From Scenedesmus sp. ARA3 (taxonomy: Eukaryota; Chlorophyta; Chlorophyceae; Sphaeropleales; Scenedesmaceae), in assembly GCA_004335835.1 (NCBI GenBank), contig RWJK01001792.1:55953-110666 (forward strand): a stretch of 54,714 nucleotides of DNA, given 5' to 3'. Below the pieces are notes generated by a model. It saw nothing but the letters and a program-made list of their open reading frames with translations, searched no databases and had not been told where the DNA came from. This document shows, piece by piece, positions 20,524 through 28,553 of this stretch (its first letter is position 1; each line of letters starts with the position of its first letter). Position numbers and translations under genes: made by a program.

Positions 20524-22550
20524 CAGTCCTTGTGTGTGTGTTCGTGACTTGCAGATGTGGCATGCGCCTGTGTCAGTCCTGTGGCATTGGCTGCATCACG
20601 GAAACCTTTTTCTAAACTGGATGCTTGTGTGTGTTCGGGGCGTAGCTCTACTTGGGTATGTGCACAACAATATCTGCTTGTGTCTGCTGCTGCAGGCTGC
20701 CTGGTGACAGCCACATCGAGCTGCCCTGCAATGAGGTGACCGGGGAAGAAGGGGAGGCGCTCGCTGACCTGATGGCAAGCGCGGCACGGCGCTGGTGGGC
20801 CGACCTGGTGGCTGAGGTGGGCGCTGCGCGATTATGAACTGTATAACACATTTGTCACACAGCTGTAACACAGTTGCAATCATGAACTGTTTACTGACAC
20901 ATTTGAACACAGTTGAAAATGCAGTTGTGAGGGCTGCTGGGAGGGCTGACCTGGTGGGCCGACCTGGTGGCTGAGGTGGGTGCCAGATCCATCTGCGCCA
21001 GCCACTAACCATCCTAAACCACCTGTTCTGGGTTCCACAGCATCACAGCTTGCAAATGCCAACCTGCTTTGTCCTGTCCAGCAGCGACGTTCAGCAAACC
21101 CCAACTATCTGGTGCACTGCCTGCGGCCAAAAAATCTCATGCACATCTTTTGGGTTGTGCTGCCTCACAGTTTCCAGAAGCCAACCTTCTTCCTTGGCTG
21201 CCAGGGCTGGATTTGATGACTGATTGCACATGCGCATCTGTGCACCGCACCAACTGCAACTGCCTGCCCGGCCTGCCATGACTGCTGTGAATCCTTGCAG
21301 CCTCACAGCTTCCAGAATCCGGCCTCCTGCTTCATGATTCAGCTGTGTCCTGCAGCTACTCAAAAACTGTCTACTGTCCTATCTTGTGTGCCCTGCAGCC
21401 TCACAGCTTCCAGAAGCCCACCTTCTTCCTGGGCTTTGAGGGCTGGAACGTGGCCAATGTGCTTGTGCACCTGAAACACTTGTTCACATCATGTTGTACA
21501 AACTAAACAAAACACTATGCATGGGATGGCCTGCAACAAATATGCAGCAAGCGCATCCTGCTGGTCCTGTTTCATCCATCTGTGCCAGCCACCAACCTGA
21601 ACCACCTGCTGCCAACACATTTGTGCCCTGCAGCCTCACAGCTTCCAGAAGCCGACCTTCTTCCTTGGGTTTGAGGGCTGGAACGTGACCAACGTGCTGC
21701 CGGATGCAGCGCACGACCGCACACAAGACAGGGTGCGGCTGCTGCCCAACGGCGCGACAGGGTTTTCAGAAGTGGGCGACTACATGTGCTTCGGCACAGA
21801 GGTGAGCGCTAATATTTGTTTGTTACGACAAATGCAAAGGTATAAAGGTATCAGGCATCGGCTGACGTACAGTTGCGGCGGCAGATCGATGCTGTTGCTG
21901 CTGCCTGGCAGTCTTGTCTATGCTGCTGTACAGCTGCCGCTTCACCGTTGTATCACTCATGCCGCTGCTCATGCCACTGCTGCAGGTTGTGGAAGCTGCG
22001 CGGTACGAGGTGGTGCTGATGTACACCTCACGCGCCCTGGCTAGCTTTGAGCTGGCTGTGGGCCCCCTGGCGGAAATTCAGCAGGGCTCAGCACCAGCCA
22101 TCACGGCACAGCTGCCGGCAATGGTGAGTAGTGCTGTATTGCTGCAGTGTGCCGCTGGCAGGAATGCATTTGTCTCTGACGCTTGCTTGCTCTTTCTGGT
22201 CCGTTGGCGAAGCATTGCTACCTGCCATGCTGTTATGATGTGTCATGCTGTTGAGGTGAATGTTGTGGCATGCTGTTGGGTTTATCATTTTCTATGCACT
22301 GTCCAGCTTTGACCTGGCTGTGGGCCCCTTGGCTGACATCCAGCAGGGCACAGCACCATCCATCACGGCACAGCTGCCGGCCATGGTGCGTCATGCATTG
22401 ATGCTTAGGGCCTTCAGTATGGTTGAATTTAGTTCGTCTTGTTGCTGTTTTGAGCCTGTCATGCAGCTAAACGCCACACACGCATGACAGCTTGAACAGA
22501 TAATGTGTGTGCCTGCAGATGCACAATCACACTCACAACTCCACCTGCTG

Positions 22551-22589
<39 letters not shown>

Positions 22590-22864
22590 AGAGCGTCATG
22601 AACGGCCAGATCATGGGTGTGCTTGACCTGCCATCCTCAGGCGGCAAACTCAAGCTGTTCTAATCGTACTGCTGCTGCTGCTGCTGCTGCTGCAGAGCGT
22701 CATGAATGGCCAGATCTTGGGTGTGCTTGACCTGCCATCCTCAGGCGGCAAGGTTGTGGACACCTGCCTCACCCTGGTCAACAATAGCGCCCCGGGAACG
22801 CCAGTCTTCCTGAACCTTGGAGATATCCGCATCACCAGGCTGCCGCCTGCTGACACAGCAGCAG

Positions 22865-22901
<37 letters not shown>

Positions 22902-24243
22902 TGTTGTTGTTGTGCCAAGGCCAGATGCTGCTGCAAACATTGCAGCTGCAGGCACTGGCAAGGATGCTGATAGCTCTGTGCCGCGTGATGGCAGTGCTCC
23001 AAAGCCAAAGAAAGGAAGGAACACAGCAGCAGCAGCAGCAACAGCGGCGGCAAATCGCTCGGCTCAGTTGCGGCAGCAGCAGCGGCAGCAACAGAGACAG
23101 CAACAGAGGCAGCAGCAGCGTCAGCGGCAGCGGCAGCAGAGGTTTGAGGCTGCAGAGCAGGTTGTGGCTGAGAACCAGGCCTCTGAAGACTTGCCAGTGG
23201 TGGCAGCTGCAGCAGTGTCTCGCATGAGGCTCGCAAATCCAAACCCTGAGAAACAGCACCAGCTACAGCAGGGCCAGCAACTACAGAAGCAGCAGCAGCA
23301 GGAGCAGCAGCAGCAGGAGCAGCAGCAGCAGCCGGCTGCTGCTCAGGTGTCTGTAGCAAGCTGGAGGGATTCCTGGGTTGGCAATGCACTCGCCAATTTG
23401 GTGTCAGGCCGATCAGCATCTCCTGCTGCTGCTGGAGACAATGCACTGTTGATGGTGGGAGTGGCTAGCATTGACAGCAGCAGCAGCAGCAGCAGGCTTG
23501 CTCAGCCTGCAACTGGTGTCCGCAATGTGGCAAATCCTCAGCCGCATGTGTCAGTACAGCAGGCCCACAAGCAGGCAGCAGCCGCGCTGACACAGCAGCA
23601 GGCGGTACGGCAGCGGCAGCAGCAGCAGCGGCAGCAGGCTGCCAAGCACAACCAGATCATGGCTGCTGCTGCCAAGGCTAGGAGCCAGAGGATAGCAGCA
23701 GCACAAGCTGCACGTGTGCCATCTGCTGTTCCTGCGCCTCCACTGAATGTTCGCCTAGCTCCTAGGACTGCCCCTTCTGCAGCAGCACCTGCAGCCGGCA
23801 GCACCAGGGCATTTGCCCCTTCAGCAACAACACCAGGAGCAAGGCAAGCAGCCGCAGCAGCCACACTAGCAGCAGCAGCAGTTCCAGTTCAGAGGTCAGA
23901 GGTGCAGCGCAGGTGGTTGAAGGCCACCCCAGGCATGATGCAGGCCGAGCAGCAGGCGCGTGCTGCTGCTGCTTCTGCAACAGCGCAAGCTCAGTGGGCC
24001 AAGGCGCGCATGCGCATTGCCGGAGCATCGATCGATGCAGCACCAAGTACTGCACAAACTACAGCTGCTGCTGTGCCAGCAGCGGGAGCTCAGGAGGCAG
24101 CTGCCGGTGATATGCATGCAGAGTGGCAGCAGCTGCGCCTGGCGCAGAATTGGCCTGAGGGCCAGACTCGGCTAGAGAGCATGTTCTCGCCATACCAAGC
24201 AGAAGGCATTGCAGACTGCCCGCTGTGCCAGCCCAGGCTGTGA
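13760..24243 (+). CDS. Type I sulfatase (arylsulfatase-like), secreted, with low-complexity extensions
   Basis: Sixteen exons sum to 1396 aa: 13760-13820, 14087-14800, 15025-15123, 15497-15702, 15894-16078, 16692-16699, 16981-17125, 17532-17643, 18503-18658, 19093-19273, 19525-19702, 20314-20484, 20696-20816, 21634-21801, 21986-22123, 22696-24243. A signal peptide (MRRLVAVAIAVGLALATAAA) is followed by about 240 residues with poly-Ala runs and an Asp/Glu-rich block. The catalytic core has the metal motif NFIVILTDDQGWDD, the nucleophile region APMCSQSRAALLTGR, AHFGKWHNG and VMIMGDNGSE, the usual order for formylglycine sulfatases that hydrolyse sulfate esters. The nucleophile motif has Gln where Pro (or Ala) is usual. 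About 450 Gln/Ala-rich residues end in ADCPLCQPRL. Substrate is unknown; cell-wall or scavenged sulfate esters are guesses. Confidence 0.92.
14225..14270 (+). repeat. CAG run encoding poly-Ala in sulfatase exon 2
   Basis: The GCA/CAG repeat is read as alanine. A second run at about 14668-14717 follows the acidic block, again as alanine. Confidence 0.85.
15205..15460 (+). repeat. Copies of sulfatase exon 3, 3' end, around a TGTGGC minisatellite
   Basis: The exon 3 end (GGSRPNFIVIL then gtgagacactcggcagc, real donor 15124) recurs at about 15217-15268, but without the three-base ACC before the donor. A degenerate copy lies at about 15440-15470. Between them, about 15277-15420 is a tgtggc/tgcggc array with tgtg interruptions. 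Confidence 0.85.
16160..16330 (+). repeat. Degenerate copies of sulfatase exon 5, 3' end
   Basis: The segment tatgagccatggcac...gctggttcc...acaagcctggacaacatgat at about 16250-16320 copies the end of exon 5, with substitutions and an altered donor. A shorter copy (cctggacagcatgaatgcgg) lies at about 16173-16192. Confidence 0.8.
16692..16699 (+). other. Predicted 8-nt micro-exon of the sulfatase
   Basis: Exon 5 ends in phase 2 (CG) and exon 7 needs phase 1 to read GEYVQTEGLMEQDLMDK. A direct join shifts frame. The segment GCACAACG, bounded by caaacag and gtgagg, restores frame and gives NMMRHNGEYVQ. It is short enough to be missed by gene finders. The evidence is frame and splice-site fit only. 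Confidence 0.7.
16940..16980 (+). repeat. CTG microsatellite abutting a sulfatase acceptor
   Basis: A run of about 12 CTG units ends in the CAG acceptor of exon 7 at 16981. Confidence 0.9.
17215..17250 (+). repeat. Partial copy of sulfatase exon 7, 3' end plus donor
   Basis: The block gcatccaccagtgagctgctctgcg at about 17223-17247 repeats the exon 7 end and its intron (17115-17140), about 105 bp downstream. Confidence 0.8.
17900..18502 (+). repeat. Five tandem partial copies of sulfatase exon 9, 5' end
   Basis: The intact exon starts at 18503 with VWAMLEYMDDVLGRLFDFIE. Copies with acceptors start at 18024, 18144, 18264 and 18382, and a degenerate one lies near 17905. Spacing is 118-121 bp. 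Each unit is acceptor (ctgtgacag or similar), about 70 coding bases, then an A/T-richer intron block with acatgacacttttcaaac. Several copies remain open through the copied coding part. Confidence 0.95.
18660..18690 (+). repeat. CTG run just after the sulfatase exon 9 donor
   Basis: About eight CTG units follow the donor gtgcg at 18659. This is an exception to the CAG-after-donor tendency; the donor at 20485 is another. Confidence 0.85.
18868..18900 (+). repeat. Degenerate copy of sulfatase exon 10, 5' end
   Basis: The segment caacggcatgcacggctgcaagcg resembles cagtggcatgcagggttacaagcg near the start of exon 10 at 19093. It lies upstream of the intact exon, on the other side of the CTG tract and gap. 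Confidence 0.55.
18926..19092 (+). repeat. CTG tract with a 50-N assembly gap
   Basis: Pure CTG runs flank 50 N at 18986-19035 and end directly in the CAG acceptor of sulfatase exon 10 at 19093. The phase is the same on both sides. The gap is probably an unresolved longer CTG array; its real length cannot be read here. Confidence 0.95.
19755..20100 (+). repeat. Three partial copies of sulfatase exon 11, 3' end plus donor
   Basis: The exon 11 end (MSPMCWDPDSVPQLDADR then gtgggc, donor 19703) recurs at about 19760-19817, 19888-19943 and 20026-20090, each ending in a gtggg donor. The third has an insertion that breaks the frame. Confidence 0.9.
20201..20270 (+). repeat. Partial copy of sulfatase exon 12, 5' end
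   Basis: Acceptor ccttgcag at 20210 and about 50 bases of coding sequence (RKVIKLQPLLDCDTG) precede the intact exon at 20314 by 103 bp. Confidence 0.88.
20940..20980 (+). repeat. Partial copy of sulfatase exon 13, 3' end plus donor
   Basis: The block ctggtgggccgacctggtggctgag then gtgggtgcc repeats the exon 13 end (donor 20817) about 130 bp downstream. Confidence 0.85.
21040..21633 (+). repeat. Four partial copies of sulfatase exon 14, 5' end
   Basis: The intact exon starts at 21634 (PHSFQKPTFFLGFEGWNVTN). Copies start at about 21043 (degenerate), 21163, 21301 and 21399. The 21399 copy is closest and runs through GFEGWNVANVL. Spacing is about 98-235 bp, less regular than in the other arrays. 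Confidence 0.88.
22304..22390 (+). repeat. Partial copy of sulfatase exon 15, 3' end plus donor
   Basis: The block from FDLAVGPLADIQQGTAPSIT to PAM then gtgcgt copies the end of exon 15 (donor gtgagt at 22124). A ccag precedes it, so it could be a cassette exon, but its length and phase were not tested. Confidence 0.85.
22556..22695 (+). repeat. CTG-abutted partial copy of sulfatase exon 16, 5' end
   Basis: A CTG run ending in CAG at 22591 precedes a copy reading SVMNGQIMGVLDLPSSGGK. It is 104 bp before the intact exon 16 start at 22696, which also has a CTG run before its acceptor. Confidence 0.9.
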
Positions 24244-24312
24244 CGTGTTCCACTGCTAGTTATTTTGGGAGGCGTTGTTCAAATCAAGTAAAATCAATCG
24301 GGCTCTAAACCG

Positions 24313-24490
24313 GTTACTGTCAACCAAGGTTTGTCTCAGGCAGCTGCAGCAGCTTGCCTGCTGCAATGGGCTGAGTTTGCACCCTGGCCTGAGGCCCAGA
24401 CGGGGCTGGAGAATGTGTTCTCGCCAAACCAGGTTGAGGACATTGCAGACTGCCCGCTGTGCCAGCCTCTGCAGCCTGCTGGTTGTGTTG
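24313..24490 (+). pseudogene. Diverged copy of the sulfatase C-terminal coding end
   Basis: Seventy bases past the stop, a segment reads WPEAQTGLENVFSPNQVEDI then ADCPLCQPL, against WPEGQTRLESMFSPYQAEGI then ADCPLCQPRL in the gene. It lies in the presumed 3' UTR. An acceptor-like ctcag stands at its left edge, so it might instead be an alternative last exon. Confidence 0.75.
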
Positions 24491-24642
24491 AGCTTGAATG
24501 CTATGTTCCTGAAGGTTGCTCCTGTTGGTGAGGTGAATCGCAGCCCCCAAAAGTTGTGTTTTTTGTATCCTGCTTTTGAGTGATGGAGATGGGGTGCCTT
24601 CTGATGTCTCTTTTGCCTATGAGTGTCTGACTGATTCCTGGT

Positions 24643-24647
24643 TGTAA
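24643..24647 (+). terminator. Candidate TGTAA poly(A) signal for the sulfatase
   Basis: TGTAA lies 400 bases past the stop, on the gene's strand. Confidence 0.5.
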
Positions 24648-25097
24648 AAAGGTTTGGCAATATCAGAATGCTCCTAAAAGAGGATCTGCTCTGGTGATGG
24701 GAGTATATAACGCTTTGCAGTCTCCGGCATGTTGCAGCTGCTTTCACCGTGAGCGTCATTCTGAGGTGTCCCTGCAATCGCATGAACTCCAATAGATGCT
24801 CTTCAGGATGTGAAACGTAGGCTTCTGACCGGTTGGTGTTGGTGTTACAGTGCTGTTTGATATGCAGACCCTGAGGGCGGAAGTGGTTTGAGACCTGTCA
24901 GACAGGTCAAAAGTGACAAAGGTTTACAGAAACATAGCCTGGGATAACAAAGCCAATAAGCAATCCACTCGGCCTGTGGCAACGCATCACGATCGTTCGA
25001 CGAATAAGTTTAGGTTTGCGTCGTCTACAAGATACACACGCGGCGTCAGCGGAAAGCTGTGTCGGAGAAACGCACAGAAGTTCCGGCAGCATTCACC

Positions 25098-26245
25098 ATG
25101 CCTGATGGAGCAGCAGGCACTGCAAGTGTCGCACATGATGCAAGCGGAAAAACAGTAGTTCACCGTGGAGGCTGCCACTGCGGAGCAGTGAGGTGCGAAG
25201 AAGCAGCAGGCAGCAGCAGTAGCAGCAGGAGCAGGCAGCAGCAGTAGCAGGCACACAGGCGGCAGCAGCATCAGCAACGCCTGTCAGACTACCAGCCTAT
25301 CAGGCGCACGTTTGTTCACTGCAACGTCTGCTGTGCTTGCAGGTTTGAGGTGCGTGAAGCAGCTGCTGGTTGCAGGCCTGCTTGCAAGCCAATGGCCAGG
25401 CCAGCAATGCCCATGGTGTGGCACTTCGTAATGTATGCAGTGGCTATGCTTGCCAGTACTTCACTTGCTTGTAAGGCTTGAAAATCTCCCCTTCACCTTC
25501 CCTTTCCCTCTTTAAAACCGACAGTTTGAAGCGCCAGCAGACCTCATCGCCTGGGACTGCAACTGTGAGTGCCGGCTGCTTCTCGTGCAGCACAGACAGT
25601 AAGCTCAGCAGCGCATCACTTGATGGCAGCGCTGCTGGGCCATACTGCACTGGGTGCCATGATGCAGCATTTGCCCAGCAGCTGCCTAGCGTGCACCTGA
25701 GATGCAGCTGCTTTAAAATTAGCTGCTTTGAAATTAGCTTCACACGGTCTTCCTTGCAGCACAAGCACTCCAGCACATGCATCATGCAGCATCTGCTCAG
25801 CAGCTGTCTCATGTGCACCTCAAATGCAGCTGCTTTCAAATCAGCTGCTTCACATGGCTTCCCTTGCAGCACCGGCACCCCAGCACATGCAGCAGAACCA
25901 TACCTACTTGCTCACCGCTGTATGAAAATGGCACTGTGCTAAGAACAGCAACAGCCCTTGCGGCCTGCTGCTGTTTGCCCCTGCAGGCAGCATATGCGCC
26001 ATGAAGCGCAACACACACACCATCGTGCCGGGCTCTGCATTCAAGCTGCTGGCTGGAGAAGACAACCTGTCATGCTACCAGGTGTGTGCTGCAAGGCCAC
26101 TATGATGATGGTCGTTGGTCACAGGAGGGGCAGCAGCATGAGCATGCAATGGGGCGGGAGGCAGCAAAGCAGTGGCAGTTTCATGCTCAGCAGGTGGTTC
26201 ACGGTGTTGGCCACACATCCGCAGGGTTCTCTCCTGCAGTGCCAT

Positions 26246-26305
<60 letters not shown>

Positions 26306-26816
26306 AATAGGGCCAGCCAGGTCGTCGCACCAGCTCCTTTTGCCTGTCTACCTGCTTTACTACCCATCTGTGATGTTGATTATGCCAGGGGTCGTATTAC
26401 AAGATGCGTGCTGCTGCTGCTGCTGCTGCTGCTGCCGCTGCTGTTGCCGACGTCTTCTAGCCACTCCCGCGCATTATCCACCAAACACGACAAACCACTT
26501 ATTCTGCAGAACCTGCGGCATCTGCAGCTACTAAACCGTCTGACGCACGTGCTGCCACTGCTGCTGCTGCTGTCTCAAACCATTTGCCATGCAGTTTGGC
26601 ACCAACACAGCACGCCACTTGTTCTGCAAGACCTGCGGCATATGCAGCTACTACGTGCCCCGCTCCAACCCTGACGGAGCAGCAGTAACAGTGCACTGCA
26701 TAGACCCGGGCACAGTTGCCAGCGTGACGTTGAAGCAGTACGATGGCCAGAATTGGGAGGCCAGCTACCAAGCAACGGGGATACAGGCGGCCAGCAAGCC
26801 TGCGACGGGCAGCTAG
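25098..26816 (+). CDS. GFA/CENP-V-like zinc-binding protein
   Basis: The family is named after glutathione-dependent formaldehyde-activating enzyme; most eukaryotic members, such as CENP-V, have no settled reaction. The model is 152 aa from five exons: 25098-25192, 25343-25349, 25525-25564, 25987-26081, 26595-26816. Zinc-ligand motifs are visible: GGCHCGAVR (about residues 24-32), DCNCSICAMKRNTHTIVPGS, and FCKTCGICSYYVPRSNPDG. This is the full family fold and normal length. Exon 2 is a 7-nt micro-exon. The ATG chosen is the first in frame; the open frame extends upstream without another ATG. There is no clear targeting signal. A partial copy of exon 5 lies upstream of it. Confidence 0.9.
25343..25349 (+). 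other. Predicted 7-nt micro-exon of the GFA-like gene
   Basis: Exon 1 ends in phase 2 (AG after GAVR coding) and exon 3 starts in phase 0 (FEAPADLIAWDCNC). GTTTGAG between cttgcag and gtgcgt supplies the missing phase, giving AVRFEFEAPADL, as the family expects (VRFE...). A direct join would shift frame. Confidence 0.72.
25660..25900 (+). repeat. About 110-bp intronic tandem repeat in the GFA-like gene
   Basis: A unit running from gcagcatttgcccagcagctg through cagctgctttaaaatt to ccttgcagcac occurs twice, with a partial third. The gcagcat-tgcc segment weakly resembles the start of exon 4 (gcagcatatgcgcc), so these may be eroded exon-edge copies. Confidence 0.7.
26246..26308 (+). repeat. CAG microsatellite, GFA-gene intron 4
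   Basis: About 19 CAG units with one CAA near the end. A CTG run at about 26409-26441 lies farther along the same intron. Confidence 0.92.
26484..26545 (+). repeat. Partial copy of the GFA-gene exon 5 interior
   Basis: The block aaccacttattctgcagaacctgcggcatctgcagctacta copies the exon 5 zinc-motif coding (HLFCKTCGICSYY), 120 bp upstream, followed by a stop (taa). Confidence 0.85.
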
Positions 26817-28553
26817 CAGCGGCTGTGGTGCTGAGTGATGCATCTGCATGCAGTCAGGCATATGGTGCCCACTCTCCCTGTCCCGCCTGTAGACAAAGCA
26901 TCTGCAGCAGCAAAGGCATCTACAGGGCCTGCGTATGCCAGGTCAGCATTCAGCCACTTGTTTGTTACTTACAAATTGTCGTTTATCTTTTGTAACACAT
27001 ACTCCAACCACAAGGCAAGCACCGGTGCAGCACATTGCTGCTGTCTGAATGGAAAGGTGTTGTGTGTGCACTGCTGCACCGTTGCACTGCATTAGTGCAC
27101 GAGCAAGAGCTTTGTTCAATAGCACAACGCAAACTTCACCAAACCTCAGCTAGAAACAACTTCACCGGCCTGCGGCCAGGATCTATGGTCCTAGTTCACC
27201 CCACTGTTTTGTACAAATTAATTCACGCGGCGTGCAGCTGCTACGGCCAGGCTGCTGCCCGATACTATGCATTCCAGTGGATATTGGCACAATGTGGCCA
27301 GTGTTAAAGTGCAGGCATTGGCTGTGGCATGAGTTGCAGCACCTGCACAAGCCCGGCATGCTTTCACAACTATGTCGCACTGGAAAAAAAGTGCAGCTTG
27401 CCACACACATGCTAAACGTTGCACTGTGCAGCTAGCCTGGCCCCAGCAGGCTTTCTGCTGAAATGGCACAAGCCCAGCAGCGGCACTAGGCGCAGCCCAA
27501 CCGCACTGTGCGATGCGTGCTGTGTCATCACCACGACAGCTTCCCTGCTGAAAGGGGCATGCAGCAGCTGCTCGCAACACATCCATGGTCCTCGACACAT
27601 ATGCATCTTGGCAGTGCAGCAGTACAGCAGTGCACTGCGCATACAGCTACGCAAGCCATCAACCATAAGCAGGGCCCGGCATGGCCGACATTGGGTTCAG
27701 CAGCAGCAGGAGCAACAGCAGCGGTTGTTGTGCCCAGCCTACAGCCCATAACAGAATACAAGCCCACAATACATTCACATATGTTGGGCACAGCAGTGGC
27801 AGCAGCTGCAGTTGCAGCTGCATCATAAGACATCTTGTTATGTGACACGTGTGCAAAGCTGATGTTGGCAGCTGGGGCACGTGATGTGCTCTGCCAACGC
27901 ACTCACAAGGCTGCAACCCATGACAAACAAGCAAACGGATGGTGGCACATATCGCAGGACACGTGGGTGAGAGTGCTGCCATGAATAAGCTTACCGAAGC
28001 ATCAGAGTTGAATAAATAATACCAAGATCATATCGAATCCTGGTGGCCTCTGCAGGTGCATCAATCAGCAGAGGGAGGGCCCGCAGCTACTGTACATGCA
28101 CGCATGTGCGTGCTACAGCAAAGCAACGGCCAGAATATGCCACCAATCGCTGTGCCCTGTACACGCTACAAACTTGAACACACGCACACAGGTTGTGCCA
28201 TGTGCATACTACACACTTCATCACATCTAGTTCCTTGCATATCTCTGCACATCTGCATCAGCAAGCGCGCCCAACGTCACACAACTCAGCATTGCGCTGT
28301 TTGCTCAGAATGCTGCAACTCTCCAGCCCAGCAGCTGTGTATGTCACCACCTGTTGTCAAACCACACAGGCCTGTGGCGCAGATACCCACATACCAAATC
28401 ATTGGCAGAGCTGCCAGCTGCTGGGCCAGTCCTTGTACCAACCTTGGAGAAAAGCTTCTAAGCAGCGCCTCACACGGACGTTGCTCAGCTGCTGGCCTCA
28501 TTCACTCGTGCAGCGTTGAAGCACCACACTTTATCTTTACACTGAACCGCACC
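26817..28553. other. Convergent intergenic region between the GFA-like and GH9 genes
   Basis: Both flanking genes end here. TGTAA at 26991 suits the GFA-like gene. No gene, RNA or mobile element was recognised in the remainder, which has CA/TG-rich patches only. A long plus-strand open frame at 28056-28919 is largely antisense to the last GH9 exon. Confidence 0.5.
26991..26995 (+). terminator. TGTAA poly(A) signal of the GFA-like gene
   Basis: TGTAA lies 175 bases past the stop. A TTACA at 26969-26973 is the same motif on the other strand; it could serve the GH9 gene only if that 3' UTR were about 1.6 kb. Confidence 0.6.

Larger units (their letters stand above)
24244..25097. other. Sulfatase 3' region and GFA-protein promoter
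   Basis: This region contains a copied sulfatase 3' end (24313-24490, listed separately) and a TGTAA at 24643. The rest, before the GFA start at 25098, should be the promoter of that gene. No further gene was recognised. Confidence 0.5.
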
